Source of the DNA: G963665925 sp963678925
GTDB lineage: Bacteria; Bacillota; Clostridia; Peptostreptococcales; Acidaminobacteraceae
Reading direction: 5' to 3'
Length of the DNA stretch: 64,000 nt
NCBI GenBank assembly: GCA_963678925.1
Contig: OY787533.1
Coordinates: 2,976,001-3,040,000, forward strand
Part shown: positions 24,170-31,623 of the stretch, in pieces
How positions within the stretch are numbered: the first letter of the stretch is position 1
Layout: each line of letters opens with the position of its first letter
The notes under the pieces: model-generated
Databases searched by the model: none
Seen by the model: the letters and a program-made list of their open reading frames with translations, nothing else
What the model was told of the DNA's origin: nothing
Translations under genes and position numbers: made by a program

Positions 24170-25342
24170 ATGGAAAAAATCAAATGGACCAGCTTCTTAA
24201 AAGATGTTTTTACCTGTTCATTGGGTGCTTATGGTGGTCCGGAAGCGCATTATGGTGTCTTTACAGATCAATTGGTGATAAAAAAGAAGTATTTGACGGA
24301 AGAGGAGTTACTTGAGCTGATGGCTTTGACGGGGATTTTACCCGGACCAAGCAGTACGCAGACTATTGTATCTATAGGTTATAAGACAGGTGGTCCCTGG
24401 CTGGCTGTTCTAACCATGCTGGTCTGGGCCTTGCCAGTCCTTAGTCTCATGACACTTCTATCGTTTCTAAGTGGATTCTTGCTGAAAATGAACATATCGC
24501 AGGATGGACTGCGGTATATTGGGCCCATGGCGGTGGGGTTTATTGTAGTCGCGGCATACAGATTGGGGAATAAGGTTGTAAGAGATCGGTTTACCTTCCT
24601 GATTTTTGTTTTAGGTGGTGTAATAACTTACTTCATACGTACACCATGGGTATATCCCCTAGTCCTAATTTTGGGTGGTGCATCGAGCGTTGCACTTTCA
24701 GATGAAAAGGCGCTTTGGAATCATGTGCGTCTGAATCCCCCTTGGCGATATCTCATTGCTTTTGCCTGTATAGCCATTATGGGCATTGTCCTGACGCTTT
24801 CATGGGACAATAGAATCATTCATCTGTTTGAAAGCTTCTATCGTTACGGATACACGGTTATTGGTGGAGGACAGGTCGTTGTTCCACTCATGTACAGTGA
24901 GCTTGTAGACGTAAATCAGTATATGACAAACCAAGAGTTCCTAACCGGTTTTGGACTTGTGCAAGGTTTGCCAGGCCCCATGTTCAGCTTTAGTGCATAC
25001 GCGGGGGGAATGGCGGCACGAGGCAGCTCGGCGATTTATCAGATGATCGGTGCCATGGCAGGTGGCATCGGTATATTCCTGCCGGGACTTCTTCTCATCT
25101 TCTTTGTGTATCCCGTTTGGGAGAAGTTAAAGAAAGTTCGCGGAATAAAGGTTTCATTAAGAGGTATTACAGCTGTTGCCGGGGGACTTATTACGGTTTC
25201 AGCACTCATCTTGATGCAGAAGAATGGATTTACTGCAGACAATATCCTAGTGGTCCTTCTTACTGCTGTTCTGCTGATTTCAAAAAAGGTACCCGCGCCG
25301 CTGATTGTGCTTTTGGCATTAGGGTTGGGCGTTTTAGTTTAG
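24170..25342 (+). CDS. chromate transporter family protein (two-domain CHR)
   Basis: A 390-residue membrane protein made of two homologous halves. The first half has Gly-Ala-Tyr-Gly-Gly-Pro-Glu-Ala-His (about 19-27) and Gly-Ile-Leu-Pro-Gly-Pro-Ser-Ser-Thr-Gln (about 55-64); the second has Gly-Tyr-Thr-Val-Ile-Gly-Gly-Gly-Gln-Val-Val-Val-Pro and Gly-Leu-Val-Gln-Gly-Leu-Pro-Gly-Pro-Met-Phe. These are the hallmarks of the long-chain CHR family, which can export chromate, though many members have other or unknown anion substrates. GAGGAGAT precedes the ATG. It is monocistronic, with terminators on both sides. No chromate reductase is adjacent, so resistance is not implied. Confidence 0.93.
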   Translation: MEKIKWTSFLKDVFTCSLGAYGGPEAHYGVFTDQLVIKKKYLTEEELLELMALTGILPGPSSTQTIVSIGYKTGGPWLAVLTMLVWALPVLSLMTLLSFLSGFLLKMNISQDGLRYIGPMAVGFIVVAAYRLGNKVVRDRFTFLIFVLGGVITYFIRTPWVYPLVLILGGASSVALSDEKALWNHVRLNPPWRYLIAFACIAIMGIVLTLSWDNRIIHLFESFYRYGYTVIGGGQVVVPLMYSELVDVNQYMTNQEFLTGFGLVQGLPGPMFSFSAYAGGMAARGSSAIYQMIGAMAGGIGIFLPGLLLIFFVYPVWEKLKKVRGIKVSLRGITAVAGGLITVSALILMQKNGFTADNILVVLLTAVLLISKKVPAPLIVLLALGLGVLV

Positions 25343-25370
25343 AATTGCTGTTTAAGAGGCATGAACCAAC

Positions 25371-25410
25371 AAACCCTCGTAAAATCAAGATGCGATTTTA
25401 CGAGGGTTTT
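25371..25410. terminator. bidirectional terminator
   Basis: A perfect 16-bp stem (25371-25386 with 25394-25409) and a 7-nt loop, between the convergent chromate transporter and GntR genes. Confidence 0.9.
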
Positions 25411-25427
25411 ATGCATGTCTATTAGGA

Positions 25428-26138
25428 CTATTTCTTTTCAATCAAGGCCGTGCAGGCAGAAATGATTTTTGTGATATGCGAGCTGACAGCTTTTTCGATG
25501 GCCTTCTTGTCCTTGTTTTCAATCGCCATAATAATCTGGATGTGATCATTGTGTCTGATTTCCTTTGAAAACGAGTTGGTATCAAGCGCGGTATAATTCA
25601 GTTTCCACAACTCATTGATTTTCTTATGAAAATCCAATAAGAAGGGGTTCCCATAGATTTTAGTAATGAGTATTTCAAACTCCAGATTTACATAGGGCTT
25701 TTCAACATCAATTTCATCCATGAGCTGTAAGTTCAAATTCTCACTCGATTCATGGTCATAAAGTTCTTTGATTTGCTGTGGTGTAGCGACTTTACTGGCT
25801 TCAATAGCGGCGAAGGTCTCAAGCATGAGCCGTGATTCGGCGAGTTCTTTTAGTCTCAAAAGCAAGGCTTTTTCATCATCATCGGCCAGGTACCTGCTGA
25901 AAAACATGGGGTCCAGCTTATTTACAAAAATTCCGCTGCCATGTTTGATTTTAATGATCTCATTGGCTTCAAGTATTTTGAGAGCCTCACGTACAATGGG
26001 TCTGCTCACGTTCAAAAAAGAGGCGAGGTTTCTTTCTGTTGGAAGCTTATCGCCTTCTTTTAATGCATTTGATTGAATATATGAAATGATTTCTGATACC
26101 ACAGCATTGTGGAGTAGGACTTTTTTTATGGGTTTCAT
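25428..26138 (-). CDS. GntR-family (FadR-like, FCD domain) transcriptional regulator
   Basis: A 236-residue regulator. An N-terminal winged helix (about 5-75) has Leu-Pro-Thr-Glu-Arg-Asn-Leu-Ala and Val-Ser-Arg-Pro-Ile-Val-Arg-Glu-Ala-Leu-Lys-Ile-Leu-Glu, the GntR signature, followed by Gly-Ser-Gly-Ile-Phe-Val. The C-terminal half is a helical FCD effector domain that usually binds a carboxylate or sugar acid. ATG 26138 is preceded by AGGAA; earlier in-frame codons lack a ribosome site. It is divergent from the acid catabolism operon at 26367 and very probably controls it. A 12-bp inverted repeat (26200-26243) sits in its own promoter region, suggesting autoregulation. Confidence 0.9.
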   Translation of the reverse strand: MKPIKKVLLHNAVVSEIISYIQSNALKEGDKLPTERNLASFLNVSRPIVREALKILEANEIIKIKHGSGIFVNKLDPMFFSRYLADDDEKALLLRLKELAESRLMLETFAAIEASKVATPQQIKELYDHESSENLNLQLMDEIDVEKPYVNLEFEILITKIYGNPFLLDFHKKINELWKLNYTALDTNSFSKEIRHNDHIQIIMAIENKDKKAIEKAVSSHITKIISACTALIEKK

Positions 26139-26192
26139 TGTATTCCTGCAGTAAACTGCGCACCTTTCTGTAATTTCTAATAAAAGGATATC

Positions 26193-26222
26193 ATAATCTA
26201 AACCGTTTGAATACCCGTGCAA
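26193..26222 (-). promoter_or_regulatory. candidate promoter of the GntR regulator gene
   Basis: On the minus strand TTGCAC (26222-26217), an 18-bp spacer and GATTAT (26198-26193). One arm of the inverted repeat occupies the spacer. Confidence 0.45.
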
Positions 26223-26243
26223 GACAGGGCTTTCAAACGGTTT
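26200..26243. promoter_or_regulatory. 12-bp inverted repeat, probable GntR operator
   Basis: AAACCGTTTGAA (26200-26211) and TTCAAACGGTTT (26232-26243) are perfect inverted copies 20 bp apart, between the divergent regulator and operon. Each arm contains a nearly palindromic AAAC-C/G-GTTT core, so they may be two binding sites. No plus-strand gene ends here, so a terminator role is unlikely. Confidence 0.6.
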
Positions 26244-26290
26244 TGTATTTATATGGAAATGGAATTTTCAGAAAATGATGTGGAAATTCG

Positions 26291-26320
26291 TTGACAGTCA
26301 AAAGATATTGCACTTATAAT
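26291..26320 (+). promoter_or_regulatory. consensus sigma-70 promoter of the acid catabolism operon
   Basis: TTGACA (26291-26296), an 18-bp spacer and TATAAT (26315-26320); both hexamers are perfect. It lies 47 bp before ATG 26367. Confidence 0.88.
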
Positions 26321-26366
26321 GAAATTGGTAATAGGTATGACCAATTTTACAAAAGAGAGGTATGTT

Positions 26367-27554
26367 ATGAGAATTACAGACGTAAAAGTCATCAAAGTGA
26401 ATCGCTTCATGTACGTCAAAGTCTTTACGGACGAAGGTATCGAAGGTGTTGGAGAGTGTGGCGCTTGGGGGTTTCTAGATGCGGCGGCTGAAGCAGTCGA
26501 AACATTTAAGACCTATTTGATTGGGCAGGATCCTCTTAACATTGAGCAGCACTTCCAGTACATGTATCGATGCTTTCATTTCAGAGGCGCGGCGGTCATG
26601 GGCGCAATCAGCGCAATAGACATTGCACTTTGGGACATTGCAGGAAAACATTTCGATACACCAATTTACAATCTGATTGGGGGGGCTTGCAGAGATAAGA
26701 TTCGGGTGTATTACCATGTTTCCGGGGAGACGACACAAGAGTTGGTTGAGAACTGTGTTAAGGCCAAAGAACTGGGATACACAGCAATTGGGCATCTGTC
26801 GCCATTCCTGGATGAGCCGAGAAGTAAACCCTACTATGAGTCCTATGCCAATATGATTGACAGAGCAGCGGATCGGGTTAGGCAGATCAGAGAAGCCGTG
26901 GGCAATGACATGGATCTTTGTCTTGAAATGCACAGACGACTTAAGCCATCTGAAGCTATTGCGTTTTCAAGAGCGGTAGAAAAGTATCTGCCATTTTTCC
27001 TTGAAGACCCGATTGTACCTGACAATTTTGACGGTATGGTTACCATTGCAGAACGCACACATATTCCGATTGCAACCGGAGAACGCTTCCATTCGCTTCA
27101 GGATTTTCAAATGTTGCTATCAAGACATGCTATGGGATATGCTAGAACCAGCGTTTGTGTTTGCGGCGGTATTACAGGTACTAAAAAAATTGCAGCCATT
27201 GCAGAAGCCTATGGCGTTAAGATTGTACCGCATAACCCGCTCAGCCCTGTAAGTTCAGTTGCTTGCATGCATCTTGCCACAGCAATTGACAACTTTGCGC
27301 TTATGGAACTGCCAGACCACGATGGCCTGTCTGCAACGGAGCGGTATACGAGCTCCGGTTCTGTGGATCAGAAATCCTTTACGCAGCGGGATATTGTTGA
27401 CTGGATTCCAGTTGCTGAAAATGGCTATGTGAAATTGGAAGGGAAACCAGGCCTTGGAATCGAGCTAAAGCCTGATGTCGATAAGTTATATCCATATGAA
27501 AGACGAAAAATCAATACACGACTTAATGTGGATGGTTCAGTTGTTGATCAATAG
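26367..27554 (+). CDS. enolase-superfamily (mandelate racemase/muconate lactonizing) dehydratase
   Basis: A 395-residue barrel enzyme. The metal ligands lie in Leu-Cys-Leu-Glu-Met-His (about 192-197), Phe-Leu-Glu-Asp-Pro (about 219-223) and Thr-Gly-Glu-Arg (about 246-249), with a C-terminal His in Pro-His-Asn-Pro-Leu-Ser-Pro that aligns with the catalytic His of galactonate-type acid-sugar dehydratases. The family removes water from (sugar) acids after abstracting the proton alpha to the carboxylate. The first ligand is Glu where many relatives have Asp, and Val-Cys-Val-Cys-Gly-Gly replaces the usual Asp-x-Ser-x-Ala-Gly-Gly loop, so the substrate may be unusual. GAGAGG (26355-26360) precedes ATG 26367. 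First gene of an operon with a 2HCT transporter and a LeuCD-like pair. Confidence 0.85.
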   Translation: MRITDVKVIKVNRFMYVKVFTDEGIEGVGECGAWGFLDAAAEAVETFKTYLIGQDPLNIEQHFQYMYRCFHFRGAAVMGAISAIDIALWDIAGKHFDTPIYNLIGGACRDKIRVYYHVSGETTQELVENCVKAKELGYTAIGHLSPFLDEPRSKPYYESYANMIDRAADRVRQIREAVGNDMDLCLEMHRRLKPSEAIAFSRAVEKYLPFFLEDPIVPDNFDGMVTIAERTHIPIATGERFHSLQDFQMLLSRHAMGYARTSVCVCGGITGTKKIAAIAEAYGVKIVPHNPLSPVSSVACMHLATAIDNFALMELPDHDGLSATERYTSSGSVDQKSFTQRDIVDWIPVAENGYVKLEGKPGLGIELKPDVDKLYPYERRKINTRLNVDGSVVDQ

Positions 27555-27572
27555 TATATGGGAGGGATAGCT

Positions 27573-28907
27573 ATGATTGAAAATAGAAATTCTAATGTAG
27601 ATGAAGTGACTGAAAACAAGAATTCGAAATTGAATCAAATCGTAATGGGATTCATTCCCTTAAAATATTTTGTAATGTTCTTCATCATCACAATTGCGGG
27701 TGTCTATTTTGAAGCGACACCCAAAGGCTTTTTAGGCGGATTTATGCTTTGTACGATCTTTGGAATTACCCTTGAGAAATTAGGCGACAACATTCCGATT
27801 GTGAAAGACTACTTTGGCGGTGGACCTTTTGTAGCTATTTTCGCGGCTGCTGCAATCGTTTACTTTGGATGGATGCCAGAGGCTGCGGTGAATCAGATTC
27901 GGGATTTCATCAAACCGATGGATTATATCGGCCTGATTGTCGGCGCTCTTATCTGTGGCAGCATTCTCACAATGGATAAGAAGCTGCTTATTAAAGCGGG
28001 CAGTTTATATGTCATTCCAATATTCGGTGCCATTATTTGTGCCTTTGGACTGACGGGTGTGATTGGCATGGCAATGGGCTTTGGCTGGAAAGAGGCAATT
28101 ATGTTTGTTTCACTTCCTATCATGGGCGGTGGCACATCGGCAGGCGCAGTGCCACTTTCGCAGATGTATGGTTCCGTACTTTCACAGGACAGCTCCTATT
28201 ATCTGTCTCTGATTATGCCAGCGGTAGGTATCGGCAACGCCCTTGCCATTGTTGTCGCAGGCTTCCTTGACAGAGTTGGAAAGAAAGCACCTGCACTGAC
28301 TGGTAATGGCGTCCTGATGCACGGCTTTGAGGTTGAAACCAAGGCAGATGCAAAAGAAAGACGTGATTATGGTGAAATGGGCGTTGGTTTTCTCATAACA
28401 GCTATGTTTTTCACACTTGGAATTATTCTAAGCAAGTTTGTACCAATGATTCACTATTATGCATGGACAATTATCTGTGTTGCAGTCGCAAAAATATCGG
28501 GCGTATTTCCCAGAGAACTGGAAGGTTCGATTAAGCAGTGGTATCAGTTCCTTCAGAAGATATCAATTCCAGCGGTACTCTTTGGCATTGGTTTTGTCTA
28601 CACAGACTTAAATGTTGTGTTTTCTGCGCTGACGCCAACATATTTCATACTTGTTCTTGCGACAATCGTTGGTGCTGTAGTTGGTGCCGGTGTTCTTGGA
28701 AAGGTTGTTGGATTCTTTCCGATTGAAGCAGCCATCACGGCTGGTCTGTGTATGGCAAACATGGGTGGTTCTGGTGACCTCGCAACACTGGGTGCAGCGA
28801 AAAGAATGGAACTGATGCCGTTTTCGCAAATTTCAAGTCGTATAGGCGGTGCGATTATTCTGGTCATTTCAAGTATTTTGGCAGGCATCTTGGGTGCTGG
28901 GCTTTAG
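27573..28907 (+). CDS. 2-hydroxycarboxylate transporter family (CitS/CimH-like)
   Basis: A 444-residue membrane protein with about eleven hydrophobic segments. It carries the two re-entrant-loop signatures of the 2HCT family: Gly-Gly-Gly-Thr-Ser-Ala-Gly-Ala-Val-Pro-Leu-Ser (about 190-201) and Asn-Met-Gly-Gly-Ser-Gly-Asp (about 398-404). Family members move citrate, malate, lactate or citramalate-like acids with Na+ or H+, or by exchange. GGAGGG lies 6 nt before ATG 27573. It is placed 18 bp after the dehydratase gene and 15 bp before the LeuC-like gene, so it probably imports the substrate of this operon, most likely a 2-hydroxy di- or tricarboxylate. Confidence 0.92.
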   Translation: MIENRNSNVDEVTENKNSKLNQIVMGFIPLKYFVMFFIITIAGVYFEATPKGFLGGFMLCTIFGITLEKLGDNIPIVKDYFGGGPFVAIFAAAAIVYFGWMPEAAVNQIRDFIKPMDYIGLIVGALICGSILTMDKKLLIKAGSLYVIPIFGAIICAFGLTGVIGMAMGFGWKEAIMFVSLPIMGGGTSAGAVPLSQMYGSVLSQDSSYYLSLIMPAVGIGNALAIVVAGFLDRVGKKAPALTGNGVLMHGFEVETKADAKERRDYGEMGVGFLITAMFFTLGIILSKFVPMIHYYAWTIICVAVAKISGVFPRELEGSIKQWYQFLQKISIPAVLFGIGFVYTDLNVVFSALTPTYFILVLATIVGAVVGAGVLGKVVGFFPIEAAITAGLCMANMGGSGDLATLGAAKRMELMPFSQISSRIGGAIILVISSILAGILGAGL

Positions 28908-28922
28908 ATGAAGGAGTAGGCA

Positions 28923-30197
28923 ATGCATGCAATAGAAAAAATTCTGGCGAGAAATGCTGGGAAGGACAAGGTTGCTGCAGGTGAAATCGTCAACTGCAAG
29001 ATTGATTTCGCGGAAATAAATGACCTCTACCTGCAAACCCTCTTTTCCTTTGAAGAAATGGGTGGCAAAGAGGTGTGGGATCCGGAGAAAATTGCCTTTG
29101 TGTTTGATCATTACTCGCCGGCACCAACCATTCAGACAGCAGCTATTCATAAGCAAATGCGGTCCTTTAAAGATACGCAGTGTTTAACACACCATTTTGA
29201 TATCAATAAGGGCGTATGTCATCAGGTTATGCCGGAGGCGGGAATTGTTTGGCCCGGAATGATCCTTGTCGCAACCGATTCGCACTCAACAACCCACGGT
29301 GCTTTTGGTGCATTTGGGACAGGGGTTGGCGCGACAGACCTGGCAACGATTTTACTCAGTGGTGAATTATGGTTCAGGGTACCTGAGGTTATAAAAATTG
29401 TACTCGATGGAGCCCTGCAGCCTGGCGTGTTTGCCAAAGATGTCATTCTTAAAATATTAGGAACTCTTAAAGCCGATGCAGCAGTCTACAAGGCTATTGA
29501 GTTTTCTGGGAGCTATGTTGACAAGATTGGTGTGGCAGACAGAATGACAATCTGCAATATGGCGGTTGAAATGGGCGCTAAAACGGCATACATGAAGCCC
29601 AATGAAGCAGTCTTGGCATATGTCAGAAGTCGCACTGATAAAGAATTCATAATTGACGAGACCGATGATGATTATGTCTACGATTGCACTTACTATTTTG
29701 ATGTGGATACGATTAAGCCCCAAGTCGCTAAGCCCCATAGCGTGGATAATGTGGAAGATTTGGATGCAGTGATTGCAAAAGGTGCAATTAGAGTAGATCA
29801 AGCCTTTATTGGTTCATGTACGGGTGGAAGACTTGAAGACATTGAAGCCACATATCGTGTTTTAGATGGAAAATCCATATGCGATCATACACGGCTGGTG
29901 GTTATTCCTGCATCCGCTGAGGTGTATCAAAAGGCAATGGACAAAGGCTACGTTCAGAGCCTGATGACATCTGGTGCTACATTTGCATCCCCTGGATGTG
30001 GTCCCTGTCTTGGAACACATGCCGGACTGCTTGGGCCAGGCGAGGTTTGCGTCTCTGCAACGAACCGGAATTTTCCTGGTCGGATGGGTAGTACGGAAGG
30101 GTCCATTTATTTGACATCGCCAGCGACCGTTGCAGCATCAGCTTTGAGTGGCTATTTGCAAAGTCCAGCAGGATTTTTTGTTGGAGGTGACGCATAA
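28923..30197 (+). CDS. aconitase-family hydro-lyase large subunit (LeuC/DmdA-like)
   Basis: A 424-residue large subunit. The iron-sulfur cysteines are in Gly-Ser-Cys-Thr-Gly-Gly (about 298-303) and Ser-Pro-Gly-Cys-Gly-Pro-Cys (about 355-361), and the substrate-binding Asp-Ser-His-Ser-Thr-Thr-His-Gly motif is at about 119-126. It resembles isopropylmalate isomerase but also homoaconitase and dimethylmalate hydratase. It is encoded with a small subunit overlapping by one base, next to a 2-hydroxycarboxylate transporter and an enolase-superfamily dehydratase. No leuA or leuB is in the operon, so a catabolic role hydrating or isomerising a hydroxy acid is more likely than leucine synthesis. AAGGAG precedes the ATG. 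Confidence 0.88.
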   Translation: MHAIEKILARNAGKDKVAAGEIVNCKIDFAEINDLYLQTLFSFEEMGGKEVWDPEKIAFVFDHYSPAPTIQTAAIHKQMRSFKDTQCLTHHFDINKGVCHQVMPEAGIVWPGMILVATDSHSTTHGAFGAFGTGVGATDLATILLSGELWFRVPEVIKIVLDGALQPGVFAKDVILKILGTLKADAAVYKAIEFSGSYVDKIGVADRMTICNMAVEMGAKTAYMKPNEAVLAYVRSRTDKEFIIDETDDDYVYDCTYYFDVDTIKPQVAKPHSVDNVEDLDAVIAKGAIRVDQAFIGSCTGGRLEDIEATYRVLDGKSICDHTRLVVIPASAEVYQKAMDKGYVQSLMTSGATFASPGCGPCLGTHAGLLGPGEVCVSATNRNFPGRMGSTEGSIYLTSPATVAASALSGYLQSPAGFFVGGDA

Positions 30198-30694
30198 TGG
30201 AAAGTGTCAGAGGCAAGGCCTTTAAGTTCGGTAAAAATATTGATACCGACCAGATATACCCGGGACGTTATTTGGAGCTAGTAGAGCCTGAAGACATAGC
30301 TAAGCACTGCATGGAGGGCGCTGATCCATCCTTTGTTACGAGAATGAAGAAGGGCGATATTATTGTGGCAGGCAAGAACTTCGGCTGCGGATCCAGCAGG
30401 GAACATGCGCCAATAACACTCATTAGTGCAGGTGTCGGCGCAGTAGTTGCAGAATCTTTTGCGAGAATCTTCTTCAGAAATGCCATCAATCTTGCACTAC
30501 CCCTCATGGTGTGTCCTGGAATTGGTGACAAAGTGCGTGACCATGACTTGATTGAGGTGAATGTTCAAGAAGGCTGTATTCATAATCTCACCAGTGGAGA
30601 GCGAATTCAGGGTGAGCTTCTATCAGACTATGTTCTCCAAATTCTGGAGAGCGGTGGCATTAAGCCTATGCTCTTAGAGCGTTTTAAGAAGTAG
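30197..30694 (+). CDS. aconitase-family hydro-lyase small subunit (LeuD/DmdB-like)
   Basis: A 165-residue swivelling subunit with Asn-Ile-Asp-Thr-Asp-Gln-Ile-Tyr-Pro-Gly (about 14-23) and the substrate-binding Gly-Cys-Gly-Ser-Ser-Arg-Glu-His-Ala-Pro loop (about 63-72), the diagnostic motif of small LeuD-type subunits. The start codon overlaps the stop of the large subunit (TAATG), giving tight coupling, with TTGGAGGTGA as ribosome site. It forms a heteromer with the product of the gene upstream. Last gene of the operon, followed by a terminator. Confidence 0.92.
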   Translation: MESVRGKAFKFGKNIDTDQIYPGRYLELVEPEDIAKHCMEGADPSFVTRMKKGDIIVAGKNFGCGSSREHAPITLISAGVGAVVAESFARIFFRNAINLALPLMVCPGIGDKVRDHDLIEVNVQEGCIHNLTSGERIQGELLSDYVLQILESGGIKPMLLERFKK

Positions 30695-30735
30695 CAGACT
30701 AAGCGTTTAGCAAAAATAGATTTGATTATGATTTG

Positions 30736-30767
30736 AAATCTCTCAGTCCTATGGCTGGGAGATTTTC
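30736..30767 (+). terminator. Rho-independent terminator of the acid catabolism operon
   Basis: AAATCTCTCAG (30736-30746) pairs with CTGGGAGATTT (30755-30765), with one G-T pair. Confidence 0.75.
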
Positions 30768-30827
30768 ATATGCGTGTAATTCTAAAAATATGCATTTGAA
30801 GATAGGATGAAAAATTTGAAAATAGCC

Positions 30828-30858
30828 TTGACCTAAAGTTAACTTTAGCATGTATGAT
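30828..30858 (+). promoter_or_regulatory. MerR-type promoter (19-bp spacer with palindrome)
   Basis: TTGACC (30828-30833) and TATGAT (30853-30858) are 19 bp apart. CTAAAGTTAACTTTAG (30833-30848) between them is a perfect 16-bp palindrome. A long spacer holding a dyad is the classical target of MerR-family activators. A near copy lies at 31525. Confidence 0.85.
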
Positions 30859-30904
30859 TGTCTTATGAGGTCGATAAAATCGAGTTGAATGGTGGTGCGC
30901 ATGG

Positions 30905-31492
30905 ATGAAAAGGACAGCTTTGTATGTCGTATGGCTATTTATTGTGATTGTTTCAGGGGCATGTACCGTGAATCTATCTGAAGGAGGTGTCGTTTTAACA
31001 CCTGCTGAAAATGATGGAGAGATAGAGACGCGTATCAGTGCAGGGGAAAACACACTGTTTGAAGAAGAGACATCAATTGAAGCGCAAATAGGTATTGGAG
31101 AAAAAACGTCTGATAAAGAGAAGGAGTTGAATGTATCTGTGAACATCAAATTAACGGTAGGAAATCAGGTTCTGGAAGCAGTGCTTGCTGAAAACACAAG
31201 CGCAGAAGCTTTACTTGATAAGCTTAAGGAAGGTCCTGTGACCATAGACATGCGCGACTATGCTTCTATGGAAAAAGTAGGTGATTTTCCATGGCATTTG
31301 CCAAGAAATGATCAGCAGATTACCACTGAGGCGGGTGATCTGATCTTATACCAGGGAAAGGCTTTTGTGATTTATTATGCGCCAAATTCCTGGAATTTCA
31401 CTAGAATCGGGAAAGTTGAAGGCATGACAGGGGCTGAACTCAAATCACTACTAGGGAGTGGGAATGTGGCCGTAACACTGAGTATTGAATAG
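30905..31492 (+). CDS. lipoprotein with cyclophilin-like domain
   Basis: A 195-residue protein. The signal peptide ends in lipobox Val-Ser-Gly-Ala-Cys (Cys19), then an acidic linker (about 25-75). The C-terminal 120 residues match the cyclophilin-like fold found in small bacterial proteins: Leu-Leu-Asp-Lys-Leu-Lys-Glu-Gly-Pro-Val-Thr-Ile near 110, Met-Arg-Asp-Tyr, Leu-Pro-Arg-Asn-Asp, Gly-Asp-Leu-Ile-Leu-Tyr-Gln-Gly and Phe-Val-Ile-Tyr-Tyr-Ala near 160. Biochemical role unknown. It shares a MerR-type promoter sequence with the hydrolase gene 130 bp downstream, so both probably answer the same stress signal. Confidence 0.75.
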   Translation: MKRTALYVVWLFIVIVSGACTVNLSEGGVVLTPAENDGEIETRISAGENTLFEEETSIEAQIGIGEKTSDKEKELNVSVNIKLTVGNQVLEAVLAENTSAEALLDKLKEGPVTIDMRDYASMEKVGDFPWHLPRNDQQITTEAGDLILYQGKAFVIYYAPNSWNFTRIGKVEGMTGAELKSLLGSGNVAVTLSIE

Positions 31493-31524
31493 TCTTACGA
31501 TTAGAATAGAAATGAAAAAATTCC

Positions 31525-31555
31525 TTGACCTAAAGCTAACTTTAGCTGTTAAGGT
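31525..31555 (+). promoter_or_regulatory. second MerR-type promoter (19-bp spacer)
   Basis: TTGACC (31525-31530) and TAAGGT (31550-31555) are 19 bp apart with CTAAAGCTAACTTTAG, a one-mismatch copy of the 30833 palindrome, at 31530-31545. TAAGGT is the same -10 as in the classical mer promoter. Confidence 0.83.
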
Positions 31556-31623
31556 GGTCTTATAGATGAAGTTAATCGAAAGGAGACCGGCAGAAGGTCT
31601 CGAAGAAAGGTAGGTAGAAGAAA

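Noticed and set aside
26200..26243. The inverted repeat as a transcription terminator
   Set aside because: No gene on either strand ends at a suitable place. It lies between divergent genes, so an operator is more likely.
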